A program made the translations under genes and the position numbers. Below the pieces are notes generated by a model. It ran no database searches and was not told where the DNA came from. It saw only the letters and a program-made list of their open reading frames with translations. DNA of 27,145 nt, from assembly GCA_002371375.1 (NCBI GenBank), contig DFIB01000154.1, positions 1 to 27,145 of the forward strand, written 5' to 3'. Source of the DNA: Mageeibacillus sp. UBA3708 (lineage in GTDB: Bacteria; Bacillota; Clostridia; Saccharofermentanales; Saccharofermentanaceae). This document shows positions 16,226 through 23,177 of this stretch, in pieces (the first letter of the stretch is position 1; each line of letters starts with the position of its first letter).

Positions 16226-16254
16226 GATATTCTTATATGGAATATCACGATATT
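16226..16254. promoter_or_regulatory. Candidate LysR boxes in the divergent region
   Basis: GATATTC (16226-16232)-7 nt-GAATATC (16240-16246) is a perfect inverted repeat. It shares its right half with a second one, AATATC-AC-GATATT (16241-16254). The first contains the T-N11-A pattern typical of LysR sites. It lies 15 bp from the LysR start codon and about 80 bp upstream of the divergent operon, fitting autoregulation and activation. A TATACT at 16290-16295 may be the -10 of the plus-strand operon. Confidence 0.55.
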
Positions 16255-16336
16255 ATTTTTATTCATTAGCGCTTGTTTTGTCAATCCAATATACTGAAGT
16301 CAGGCAACAAAAAACACCTCTTTGGGAGGAAAAGAT

Positions 16337-16567
16337 ATGGAACTGAGAGATATGATCGATGATCTCCCCCTGCTGGGCCTGAGTGCTGATCAGAAGATGA
16401 CCGCCGCGGAACTTTATGAATCCGGGCAGACCGGAGAACTGATCAGATATCTCAGAAGATTCCGCTGTGGGCTCGTAGAGGATATGCATGAGAGTCAGAG
16501 GAAGGTAGACAGGATCGATCAGATGATCAGACGTGCAGAAAAGGAATTGCAGGCATCGGGAGAGTAA
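16337..16567 (+). CDS. Small helical protein of unknown function
   Basis: A 76-aa, highly charged protein predicted to be nearly all helix. A first part with LGLSADQKMTAAELYESGQ and YLRRFRCGLVEDMHESQRKV is followed by a heptad-like tail (DRIDQMIRRAEKELQ) that could form a coiled coil. The start at 16337 is set by GGGAGG seven bases upstream. It is the first gene downstream of the LysR divergent promoter and sits just before the cyclophilin-like gene. I do not recognise a named function; a small partner or regulatory protein of the operon is possible. Confidence 0.75.
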   Translation: MELRDMIDDLPLLGLSADQKMTAAELYESGQTGELIRYLRRFRCGLVEDMHESQRKVDRIDQMIRRAEKELQASGE

Positions 16568-16593
16568 CGGTATGAAGAGGTCAGGACAATATA

Positions 16594-17061
16594 TTGCTTC
16601 TCGCCTGTTCCGCCTGCGGAGCCGCCGGTAAAGAGTCAGATAAATCCGTATCGGTATCTCATCAGGAAACTCAGTTGACGACAGAGGAGATCAGAGAGGA
16701 GAGCAGCATGGATAAACAACTGGTAATGAGAATAGATGATACCCCCGTCAATGTAACCTGGGAAGACAATGGTTCAGTCAGGGAACTGGAGGACTTATCC
16801 CGGTCCGGACTTACGATATCCATGTCGATGTACGGGGGCTTTGAACAGGTCGGTCACATCGGCAGAAGGATCACCGGTAATGACAGGCAGACAACGACAC
16901 ACCCGGGCGACATCGTTCTGTATTCAGGCGATCAGCTTGTAGTCTTCTACGGAAGCAATTCCTGGGCTTACACAAGACTCGGGAAGATCAACCTGACACA
17001 GGAAGAACTGACAAAACTTCTCGGAAACGGCGACGTTACGGTAACACTGAGCATCGAATAG
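16594..17061 (+). CDS. Cyclophilin-like fold protein, lipoprotein-type with damaged signal peptide
   Basis: The C-terminal 117 residues (from MDKQLVMRIDDTPVNVTWED) form a cyclophilin-like fold domain of the type found in clostridial lipoproteins (motifs HIGRRITGNDRQTTTHPGDI, LYSGDQLVVFYGSNSWAYTRLGKI). Ahead of it are LLACSACGAAG, which looks like a lipobox, and an E/T/S-rich linker. The start is unclear. The ATG with a good ribosome site (16572, behind GGGAGAG) is in a different frame and ends at 16631, while the lipobox frame has only TTG at 16594. An internal ATG at 16708 has GAGGAG at proper spacing and would give a cytoplasmic 117-aa protein. I give the TTG extent; the 16708 start may be the one used. 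Confidence 0.68.
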   Translation: MLLACSACGAAGKESDKSVSVSHQETQLTTEEIREESSMDKQLVMRIDDTPVNVTWEDNGSVRELEDLSRSGLTISMSMYGGFEQVGHIGRRITGNDRQTTTHPGDIVLYSGDQLVVFYGSNSWAYTRLGKINLTQEELTKLLGNGDVTVTLSIE

Positions 17062-17070
17062 GAGGATACT

Positions 17071-17610
17071 ATGGCTAAGAGAGTTTTAATAATCGAGACA
17101 AGTCTGAGAAAAGGCAGCAATTCTGACATGCTGGCAGAACATTTTGCCAGGGGCGCACAAGAAGCAGGAAACAAAGTTGAGATCGTATCACTGAAAGGCA
17201 GGAAGATCGCCTTCTGCACCGGGTGTTTCGCCTGTCAGAATGAGGGGCATTGCGTCATCAGGGATGATGCAGATGAGATTACGGAGAAGATGTTCGAATC
17301 AGATGTCATTGTCTGGGCAACGCCGATCTACTATTACGAGATGAGCGGCCAGATGAAGACTATGATCGACCGTGCGAATTCACTCTATCCGAGAGACTAT
17401 AAATTCAGAGATGTATATCTTCTCTCAACTGCCGCAGAGGATGAGGACTATGTGGACAGCAGAGCCGTGGCAGGCGTACAGGGCTGGGTGGACTGCTTTG
17501 AGAAAGCGGCATTCAGAGGTAAGGTCTTCGCCGGCGGTGTTAACGAACGCGGTGAGATCAAGGAACACAAGGCGCTGGATGAGGCTTATAAGCTTGGCAA
17601 AAATATATAA
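17071..17610 (+). CDS. Flavodoxin-family NAD(P)H-dependent oxidoreductase
   Basis: A 179-aa FMN-binding reductase of the flavodoxin-like fold (NADPH-dependent FMN reductase/iron-sulfur flavoprotein type). Phosphate loop SLRKGSNSDMLAEHF near residues 11-25; cysteine cluster F-C-T-G-C-F-A-C at about 48-55 plus C61; flavin-edge segment WATPIYYYEMSGQMK at about 91-105. It follows the cyclophilin-like gene by 9 bases with AGGAGG in between. An alpha/beta-hydrolase fragment follows in frame straight after the stop codon. Likely part of the LysR-controlled operon handling redox stress or xenobiotics (inference). Confidence 0.88.
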   Translation: MAKRVLIIETSLRKGSNSDMLAEHFARGAQEAGNKVEIVSLKGRKIAFCTGCFACQNEGHCVIRDDADEITEKMFESDVIVWATPIYYYEMSGQMKTMIDRANSLYPRDYKFRDVYLLSTAAEDEDYVDSRAVAGVQGWVDCFEKAAFRGKVFAGGVNERGEIKEHKALDEAYKLGKNI

Positions 17611-17709
17611 GGAAGCAAGGTTACATTCGTAAACAGATACGGCATCACGCTGGCGGCTGATATGTATGTGCCGAAAGACGCCGAAGGAAAGCTTCCGGCG
17701 ATCGCCGTT
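17611..17709 (+). pseudogene. N-terminal stump of an alpha/beta hydrolase
   Basis: Read in frame right after the flavodoxin-family stop codon, this stretch encodes VTFVNRYGITLAADMYVPKD followed by AEGKLPAIAV. That is the start region of the dienelactone-hydrolase-like alpha/beta hydrolases often found beside such flavodoxin genes. Similarity stops at about 17709, exactly where the stop codon of the opposite-strand flavodoxin gene begins; the frame then runs on to a stop at 17758-17760 without family features. There is no start codon of its own near its beginning. It is a remnant left by a deletion or inversion whose breakpoint is visible here. Confidence 0.7.
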
Positions 17710-18335
17710 CACTTGCCGTCCGGAAAACTCGTAAAGAACTTACTCTCCACTTCCGGATAGCCGTACTTCTCCTTCGCATCTGCGAAAGCTTTCATCATAA
17801 AGGTCATATTCCGTGCCAGATTCCTCATAGTCTGAAGACCTTCGGCATCCTTCTTCACATCCTCTGCCGAGAATCCGTGCACCTGATTCCAATACGTTGA
17901 AGATGCCACAGGCATCCCGCTGATGGTGAAGTATTTATTGAGTACATCAAAGCTGGCTGTATTGCCGCCTCTCCTGCAGCTGACTACTGCGGCTCCGACC
18001 TTCATATGTTTGGAGAATGGCGTGCTGTAGAATAATCTGTCCAGAAGTGATATGAGGCTGCCGTTCGGAGACCCGTAATATACAGGGCTTCCGATAACCA
18101 GGCCGTCCGCCTCTTCAAACTTCGGTGCGATCTCATTCACGAGATCATCAAAAACGCACCTTCCGGTCTCACTGCATCTGCCGCAGGAGATGCATCCGCG
18201 GATATCCTTAGATCCTGCCTGAACTACTTCAGTATCAACTCCTTCTGCTTCAAATACCATGATCATCTCATCAAGCGCAGTTGCTGTGCACCCGTGCTGA
18301 TGTGCGCTGCCGTTCAACAAAAGAACCTTGCTCAT
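17709..18335 (-). CDS. Flavodoxin-family NAD(P)H-dependent oxidoreductase
   Basis: A 208-aa FMN reductase of the flavodoxin-like fold. Phosphate loop GSAHQHGCTATALDEM near residues 8-23; iron-sulfur-type cluster C-I-S-C-G-R-C at about 49-55 plus a fourth Cys; flavin-edge motif GSPVYYGSPNGSL. It is of a different subgroup from the gene at 17071. The start at 18333-18335 is chosen because GGGAGG lies 8 bases upstream; an ATG two codons earlier is too close to it. It is the last of a minus-strand group with the membrane protein and SfsA. Its stop codon coincides with the breakpoint of the alpha/beta-hydrolase stump. Confidence 0.9.
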   Translation of the reverse strand: MSKVLLLNGSAHQHGCTATALDEMIMVFEAEGVDTEVVQAGSKDIRGCISCGRCSETGRCVFDDLVNEIAPKFEEADGLVIGSPVYYGSPNGSLISLLDRLFYSTPFSKHMKVGAAVVSCRRGGNTASFDVLNKYFTISGMPVASSTYWNQVHGFSAEDVKKDAEGLQTMRNLARNMTFMMKAFADAKEKYGYPEVESKFFTSFPDGK

Positions 18336-18381
18336 AGACATATCCTCCCAAAAGATCAACGTTACTCTTGAATTATAGCAC

Positions 18382-19266
18382 TTACCGATGAGGATCCCTC
18401 TCAACCGGCAAAACCTCCGTCTCGATCCCTGCGGAAGCAAATTCCGCGATGATCATGTCTGCTGATATCTCACCGGCACATGCAAATCTGCATGAAGCTC
18501 CTCCCTGTTCCGAGATCATCACGAAATACCGCGTGATCCTGGTGCCGTTAAGTTTGTACTCCCTTGAATACCGGACAGCTTTGGTAACTTTATTCATCTC
18601 TCCGACATAACAGAACTTTTGCATGAATATCACATAGTAGCTCTGTCCTATTGCCATAAAGCCTTTGAGCAGATTGTGGTATGTTGCCATCATAAAATCA
18701 GTATTCACGTAGAACTCGTCCAGCCCATTCTTCCTGATCTCGAACCTCAGGTGAGTGCTCGAACAGAAGACAAGATCCATCTTGCGCGAGGCAAAAATGC
18801 TTATCCCCATAACAAGCGCCGATATCGGGAAAGCAACCCACACCGGAATGTGAAGATTATCATATTCGTTGAACTTCAGTATGAACATAAACGGCAGGAT
18901 CAGTAACACTATTCCAAGAATGATAAACAGGGTGACAAAATAACTCCTGCGGTAATTATCACAGACCTCGAACATGTCTCTTCCCTTTCTGCGCTTGTGT
19001 ATCTTCTGTAAATATCTCTCCCGGTCAGTCTGCCCTGTCTTCTCATCAGATCCTGCCGGCTTAATATGGTTCCTGTACGTACGGATCACAAGGAAAAGTC
19101 CTCCGGCCCAGAACAGAACGGACAGAACGATCATAGCGGCAAGCTCCATTCCGCTCAGCATTCCCCTGAGGTAAAGGAACGGGATGGAAACTGCATCAAA
19201 GATCAGCAATATGATCCAGATTATGCACGCGGTGATCTCTGTCTTCCTTCGCCTGTCATTCGTCAT
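18382..19266 (-). CDS. Four-helix membrane protein of unknown function
   Basis: A 294-aa protein with two hydrophobic hairpins (about residues 12-32 with 41-62, and 111-131 with 143-160) separated by a charged cytoplasmic loop, then a soluble C-terminal domain of about 130 residues. The layout (paired helices followed by a beta-rich tail with EYKLNGTRITRYFVM) resembles YcxB-like proteins, but I cannot assign it. It overlaps the end of sfsA by 11 bases, so it is translated from the same message. A weak ribosome site lies inside the sfsA end. Function unknown. Confidence 0.75.
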   Translation of the reverse strand: MTNDRRRKTEITACIIWIILLIFDAVSIPFLYLRGMLSGMELAAMIVLSVLFWAGGLFLVIRTYRNHIKPAGSDEKTGQTDRERYLQKIHKRRKGRDMFEVCDNYRRSYFVTLFIILGIVLLILPFMFILKFNEYDNLHIPVWVAFPISALVMGISIFASRKMDLVFCSSTHLRFEIRKNGLDEFYVNTDFMMATYHNLLKGFMAIGQSYYVIFMQKFCYVGEMNKVTKAVRYSREYKLNGTRITRYFVMISEQGGASCRFACAGEISADMIIAEFASAGIETEVLPVERDPHR

Positions 19267-19930
19267 ACCGTGCCTCTTTTGCAGTCAGAAGATCAGGCTC
19301 GGCGTGACACATGATAAACAACACCCTGACACCGGATCTGCGGGCATCATCAAGTGCTGTCCCGAATTCCTCATGCATCTCCACATTAGGCCTCACTTCA
19401 CATATTCCGTCCATCTGGATCACAAAAGCAAGTATGGCGTTATACCCTTCCTCCGCCGCTTTGGCGAGTTCTCTCAGATGCTTGACACCGCGTTCTGTCG
19501 GCGCATCCGGAAAGTATCCGGTACCGTCAACTTCGAGTGTGCATCCCTTGACTTCCATCAGATACCTGCTGCCGTCACGTTCCATATAGAAATCAATCCT
19601 GGAGCTGCCGTATCTGTACTCGGGAACCACCTTCGAATAAACCTGCGAATCAAGCCACTCTGAAGCTACCTTGTTTGGAGCCTGGCTGTCGATGTTGATC
19701 AGCAGACCGTTACTCTTGCGGACGGCAACAAGATCGTACTTAGTCCTTCGGCCTTCCGTGCCGGGTGCAGTAAGCCACACTTCACATCCGGGAATGAGGA
19801 GCTCCCGGCACCTCCCGGTATTCTTCACGTGGACTGTCTCGGTCTTCCCGCCGGTGTCAACCTCGGCGATGAAGCGGTTAGGTCTTGAGATGAATCTCGC
19901 TCTCGTTATGTTACCGTATCTCATGCTCAT
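19256..19930 (-). CDS. sfsA: SfsA, sugar fermentation stimulation protein/nuclease-like
   Basis: A 224-aa SfsA protein. An N-terminal OB-fold-like part (NRFIAEVDTGGKTETVHVKN, then TGRCRELLIPG) is followed by a PD-(D/E)XK nuclease-like part with RIDFYMERDGSRYLMEVKGC carrying the conserved D and E-x-K, and the FPDAPTERGVKHLRELA motif. E. coli SfsA was linked to maltose gene expression and binds DNA; the exact reaction here is unknown. Two start codons, 19930 and 19924, are two codons apart and neither has a good ribosome site. Length is normal for the family. Confidence 0.93.
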   Translation of the reverse strand: MSMRYGNITRARFISRPNRFIAEVDTGGKTETVHVKNTGRCRELLIPGCEVWLTAPGTEGRRTKYDLVAVRKSNGLLINIDSQAPNKVASEWLDSQVYSKVVPEYRYGSSRIDFYMERDGSRYLMEVKGCTLEVDGTGYFPDAPTERGVKHLRELAKAAEEGYNAILAFVIQMDGICEVRPNVEMHEEFGTALDDARRSGVRVLFIMCHAEPDLLTAKEARYDE

Positions 19931-20088
19931 AATATATCATCATCTGTCCACCCGAAACAATAGCGCCGCCGGTATACATTCGGAATCATTGACTTTCGTT
20001 ATTGCGCATGATAACGTTAGTGTGAACTAACACAAATTGACGGGATGCTCCCGCCAAGCAGATCTGATGCATAAGAGAAGGTGTAACA

Positions 20089-20871
20089 ATGTTACAAACC
20101 GTTATAACAGGGCTTCTTATACCTTTTATCGGCACAACGGCAGGTGCCGCCTGCGTTTTCCTGCTCAAGAACGATCTGAAGCAGAATGTTCAGCGTGCAC
20201 TGACCGGATTCGCCGCAGGAGTAATGGTCGCCGCCTCGATATGGAGCCTTATCGTACCTGCCATTGAGCAGTCGGAAGGCATGGGAAGAATTGCTTTCGC
20301 GCCAGCCTTCATAGGGTTCTGGGCCGGGATCTTGTTCCTTCTCCTCCTTGATCACATCATCCCCCACCTTCATGTGAGGATCAATCAGACGGAAGGCCCC
20401 AAAAGCAAATTAACAAGGACTGCCATGCTCGTACTCGCAGTCACCCTTCACAACATTCCGGAAGGAATGGCAGTAGGAGTCGTGTACGCAGGACTTGTAA
20501 ACGGGTCGGCCAACATCACGTCGGGCGGAGCACTGGCTCTTGCACTCGGTATCGCCATCCAGAACTTTCCGGAAGGCGCGATAGTATCAATGCCTCTGTA
20601 TTCCGAAGGCAAAAGCAAACCGAGAGCATTCGTACTGGGCGCCATGTCAGGCGCAGTAGAGCCTATTGCCGCAGCACTCACCATATTGTTATCGGCACTG
20701 ATAGTCCCCGCCATGCCTTACCTGCTGTCATTTGCTGCGGGCGCGATGCTGTACGTAGTCGTGGAGGAATTCATCCCCGAGATGTCACAGGGCAAACACT
20801 CGAATGTTGGAGTAATCTCCTTTGCGGCAGGCTTCAGCCTCATGATGGCACTGGATGTCGCACTGGGATGA
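20089..20871 (+). CDS. ZIP family metal transporter
   Basis: A 260-aa, eight-helix divalent-metal importer of the ZIP family (ZupT/GufA-like), probably for zinc or a related ion. The metal-site signatures are HNIPEG at 121-126 in helix 4 and QNFPEG at 158-163 in helix 5. A short His-containing loop (HIIPHLHV) follows helix 3. The ATG at 20089 is preceded by GAGAAGG. No metal-regulator gene or Zur-like box is visible upstream. It is followed by a 114-bp gap without a gene apart from a possible 14-codon leader. Confidence 0.93.
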   Translation: MLQTVITGLLIPFIGTTAGAACVFLLKNDLKQNVQRALTGFAAGVMVAASIWSLIVPAIEQSEGMGRIAFAPAFIGFWAGILFLLLLDHIIPHLHVRINQTEGPKSKLTRTAMLVLAVTLHNIPEGMAVGVVYAGLVNGSANITSGGALALALGIAIQNFPEGAIVSMPLYSEGKSKPRAFVLGAMSGAVEPIAAALTILLSALIVPAMPYLLSFAAGAMLYVVVEEFIPEMSQGKHSNVGVISFAAGFSLMMALDVALG

Positions 20872-20934
20872 ACCGGTGACCGGATAATTCCATTGGCAAT
20901 TAATTCTGATTTGAGAGATACTTAATAACAGTTT

Positions 20935-20979
20935 ATGTATGCTGTTACGGAGGTGATACCACATTCAGAAATGATGTGA
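20935..20979 (+). promoter_or_regulatory. Perfect anti-SD match and 14-codon leader frame before the SpoU gene
   Basis: GGAGGTGAT at 20949-20957 is fully complementary to the 16S rRNA tail, but the SpoU ATG is 28 bases further on, too far for normal use. The stretch lies in a small frame (ATG 20935, TGA 20977-20979) that ends with ATG-ATG-TGA seven bases before the SpoU ATG. It may serve translational coupling or control. Whether the leader is translated is not shown. Confidence 0.3.
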
Positions 20980-20985
20980 CGCATT

Positions 20986-21819
20986 ATGGATCTTATCACA
21001 ATAAATGATTTTGACGCTCCTGAGCTGGACCTTTTCGCCAGGGTCACCGAACCGCAGATGCGCGAAAAGGGGATCCTCCTTGCAGAGACTGCAAGCGTGA
21101 TACTTCGAGCTCTGGAGGCAGGCTACGAACCGCTGTCGATGCTCGTCGAGACGGAGCGTTTCGATGCGGAGGTATCTCTCGTACTTACTGCGGTCGGCAA
21201 ATACTGCGGCAGTACTGTTCTGGAATCTCTTCCCGTTTACGTGGCTCCTCGTGAAGTCGTGACCAATATCACCGGACACCATCTTGTACGCGGTCTGTGG
21301 ATGACACTCAGAAGGCAGCCGGAAATGGCGGTTGATGACTTCTTCGCCGGCAAAAAGAGGATCGCCGTACTGACTGATGTGGTAAATCCGGTGAACGTCG
21401 GCGCTATATTCAGATCGGCAGCAGCACTCGGGATGGACGGAGTACTGCTCACACACAATTCCGTTGACCCGCTCACAAGGCGCGTTGCCCGCGTAAGTAT
21501 GGGCACCGTTTTCCAGATTCCCTGGGTTAGAACGACACGCAGCGAATCAGAAGGCACCAACCTGATACGCCTGCTCCATTCCCACGGATACAAGACTGTC
21601 GCAATGGCCCTGACAGAAGATTCTGTCAGTATCGATAACGACGGGATCAGATCCAACGAACGCCTGGCCGTCCTGCTCGGAACCGAAGGAACAGGCCTGC
21701 CCAAAGACATCATTGCAGCAAGCGATTACCGTGTCATGATCCCCATGCACCACGGTGTCGACTCACTTAATGTCGCTGTCGCAAGCGCAATCAGCTTCTG
21801 GGAACTGCTGAAAGAATAA
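20986..21819 (+). CDS. TrmH/SpoU family RNA 2'-O-methyltransferase
   Basis: A 277-aa SPOUT methyltransferase that puts methyl groups on ribose of tRNA or rRNA. An N-terminal substrate-binding part (1-115) is followed by the knotted domain with motif 1 NPVNVGAIFRSA (134-145), motif 2 LGTEGTGLP (231-239) and motif 3 MHHGVDSLNVAVASAI (254-269). Motif 1 carries the catalytic Arg. The start is fixed by an in-frame TGA nine bases upstream. The ribosome site is unusually far away. The next gene starts 11 bp later, so the two are an operon. Confidence 0.93.
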   Translation: MDLITINDFDAPELDLFARVTEPQMREKGILLAETASVILRALEAGYEPLSMLVETERFDAEVSLVLTAVGKYCGSTVLESLPVYVAPREVVTNITGHHLVRGLWMTLRRQPEMAVDDFFAGKKRIAVLTDVVNPVNVGAIFRSAAALGMDGVLLTHNSVDPLTRRVARVSMGTVFQIPWVRTTRSESEGTNLIRLLHSHGYKTVAMALTEDSVSIDNDGIRSNERLAVLLGTEGTGLPKDIIAASDYRVMIPMHHGVDSLNVAVASAISFWELLKE

Positions 21820-21830
21820 GGAGGAATCCA

Positions 21831-22502
21831 ATGAGGAATCCCATGCGAAATCCCTGGGAGGATATAGATCTGAGCGATTACGAGAACCACATGAGTCTGG
21901 ACTCCGTCATGCAGCTTCAGGTAATGAACAGCATGATGAAGTCCCAGTTCGATTCATACCCTGCCGGAACTGTAATGATACTCGGCGTTGCCGGCGGTAA
22001 CGGTCTCGAACACATCTCCTGCGGCCGGTTCTCCGCGGTATACAGTATCGATGTAAACGCTGACTATCTCAAAGAAGTGTCAGTAAGATATCCGCAGCTT
22101 GACGGCGTTCTGCAGTGCATTTGTCTTGATCTCACGAGAGACAGCGATAAGCTTCCTCATGCTGATCTGGTTATAGCAAATCTGTTGATCGAATATACCG
22201 GATATGACGCATTCCGCGAGACTGTCAGGCACGTTTCCCCCGCATACGTATCATGTGTGATCCAGATGAATACAAACGAATCACAGTGGGTATCGGATTC
22301 CCCGTATCTGCATGTGTTCGACGGACTGGATGAGATCCATCATCAGATGGATGCGGATGCTCTTACGGAGTTCATGAGAAGTATCGGATATTCGTTGGTG
22401 TTACAGTCATCCGAAGACCTTCCGAACGGGAAAGCACTGGTGAGGGTGGATTATGAAGCTCAATGCCTTGTCCCGGAACTCAGTCGCACTTCGCGGGATT
22501 GA
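21831..22502 (+). CDS. Class I SAM-dependent methyltransferase
   Basis: A 223-aa methyltransferase. The SAM-binding glycine loop reads MILGVAGGNGLEHI (about 49-62), followed by the acidic ribose-binding residue in VYSIDVNADYL (about 71-81) and the post-II segment ADLVIANLLIEYTG. GGAGG ends 6 bases before the start codon. It follows the SpoU gene at 11 bp. The expected family end is near KALVRVDYE; the last 14 residues come from a sequence that forms the left arm of a 23-bp inverted repeat (22459-22570), so the natural C-terminus may have been replaced. Substrate unknown. Confidence 0.85.
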   Translation: MRNPMRNPWEDIDLSDYENHMSLDSVMQLQVMNSMMKSQFDSYPAGTVMILGVAGGNGLEHISCGRFSAVYSIDVNADYLKEVSVRYPQLDGVLQCICLDLTRDSDKLPHADLVIANLLIEYTGYDAFRETVRHVSPAYVSCVIQMNTNESQWVSDSPYLHVFDGLDEIHHQMDADALTEFMRSIGYSLVLQSSEDLPNGKALVRVDYEAQCLVPELSRTSRD

Positions 22503-22570
22503 GCGTGAGCATAACCTCTTGCATGCATACCCGCTCGTGCTCAAAGTAGTTCCGGGACAGGGCATTGAGC
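22459..22570. repeat. Long hairpin with 23-bp arms overlapping the methyltransferase end
   Basis: The 23 bases at 22459-22481 are complementary to 22548-22570 with one mismatch (22 of 23). Inside, TTGAGC-GT-GAGC and GCTC-GT-GCTCAA add a second stem. The left arm lies within the last codons of the methyltransferase gene. No T-run follows, so it is not a standard terminator. Confidence 0.8.
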
Positions 22571-22697
22571 GATCACGAAGTGTAGCCGGGGTGCCTGCGG
22601 AAGTCCGCTCGCAAGCAGTCGAGGGCTTCGCAGAGTGACGTGAGTAACTTGATCATTATTAGTCAACCGGAACTGCCATCAACCGGTCAGTTATATA

Positions 22698-22809
22698 CTT
22701 CCCCATAAAATCAAAATTCCTGCCTGATTTTTCAGAGAAATGGGGAAATATAGCTATTATTCCCCATTTTCTATAAAAACAAACACTTTTGTTAAGCAGA
22801 ATGGGGAAG
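22698..22809. repeat. 61-bp period palindromic array (TTCCCCAT/ATGGGGAA arms)
   Basis: Arms alternate as CTTCCCCAT (22698), AAATGGGGAA (22738), TTCCCCATTT (22760) and ATGGGGAAG (22801). Left-to-left and right-to-right distances are both 61 bp, and left-to-right is 41, the same as in the array at 8511-8925. The linker core TAAAAACAAACACT at 22774-22787 matches TAAAAACAATCACT at 8836-8849 in 13 of 14 positions, at the same +14 offset from the left arm. This is a second array of the same family with a different stem. Confidence 0.8.
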
Positions 22810-22913
22810 TTTCCGGAACCACGCCGGCTGGGTAAAAAACAGGATTCATGTTAGCCATAGATAACCGATACTGACCGAAGACACATCAGTCTAACCGCAA
22901 CGGCGAGATCAGC

Positions 22914-23002
22914 GTTTCCGCAGAAAAACGGCAATCCTTCAATTCCTGTTTCCGCAATATCCAGTATTTTTCGGAAAAATCATTAAATCCTTCGGAAACA
23001 GG
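22914..23002. repeat. Palindromic repeat, second copy of the 15.2 kb element
   Basis: CCTGTTTCCG (22945-22954) and CGGAAACAGG (22993-23002) are perfectly complementary. The ends GTTTCCGCAGAAAA and TTCGGAAAAATCATTAAATC match 15159-15172 and 15255-15275 with few changes. It lies inside the 40-bp inverted repeat. Confidence 0.65.
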
Positions 23003-23080
23003 TTTCTCATATCTGATCGACCCTGTCACCCAAGCCACCACCTGCGAAGCCCGCGGCTGTTTGCGAGCGGACTTCCGCAG

Positions 23081-23139
23081 GTTTTGGCGCCGGGACGATC
23101 ACCTGAAGGATTAACTCAACAACACGCGAGCGCCAAAAC
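23081..23139. repeat. Hairpin GTTTTGGCGC/GCGCCAAAAC
   Basis: Perfect 10-bp arms at 23081-23090 and 23130-23139 enclose 39 bases. The left arm begins at the last base of the 40-bp inverted repeat. It ends about 40 bp before the TetR promoter. Confidence 0.65.
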
Positions 23140-23177
23140 TGAGGACTATAGCGAGCAAGTCAGCTGCGGGCGTTGAC

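Larger units (their letters stand above)
22594..23081. repeat. 40-bp inverted repeat bracketing a gene-free island
   Basis: The 40 bases at 22594-22633 and the reverse complement of 23042-23081 agree at 37 positions, with 21 identical in a row at the outer end. They enclose 408 bp without a credible gene but with two groups of palindromes. The arrangement resembles a non-autonomous mobile element, although I see no target duplication at the ends. No transposase is present in the window. Confidence 0.7.

Noticed and set aside
22453..22638. 61-codon plus-strand frame at the end of the methyltransferase
   Set aside because: It lies entirely in palindromic repeats and has no family pattern or ribosome site.
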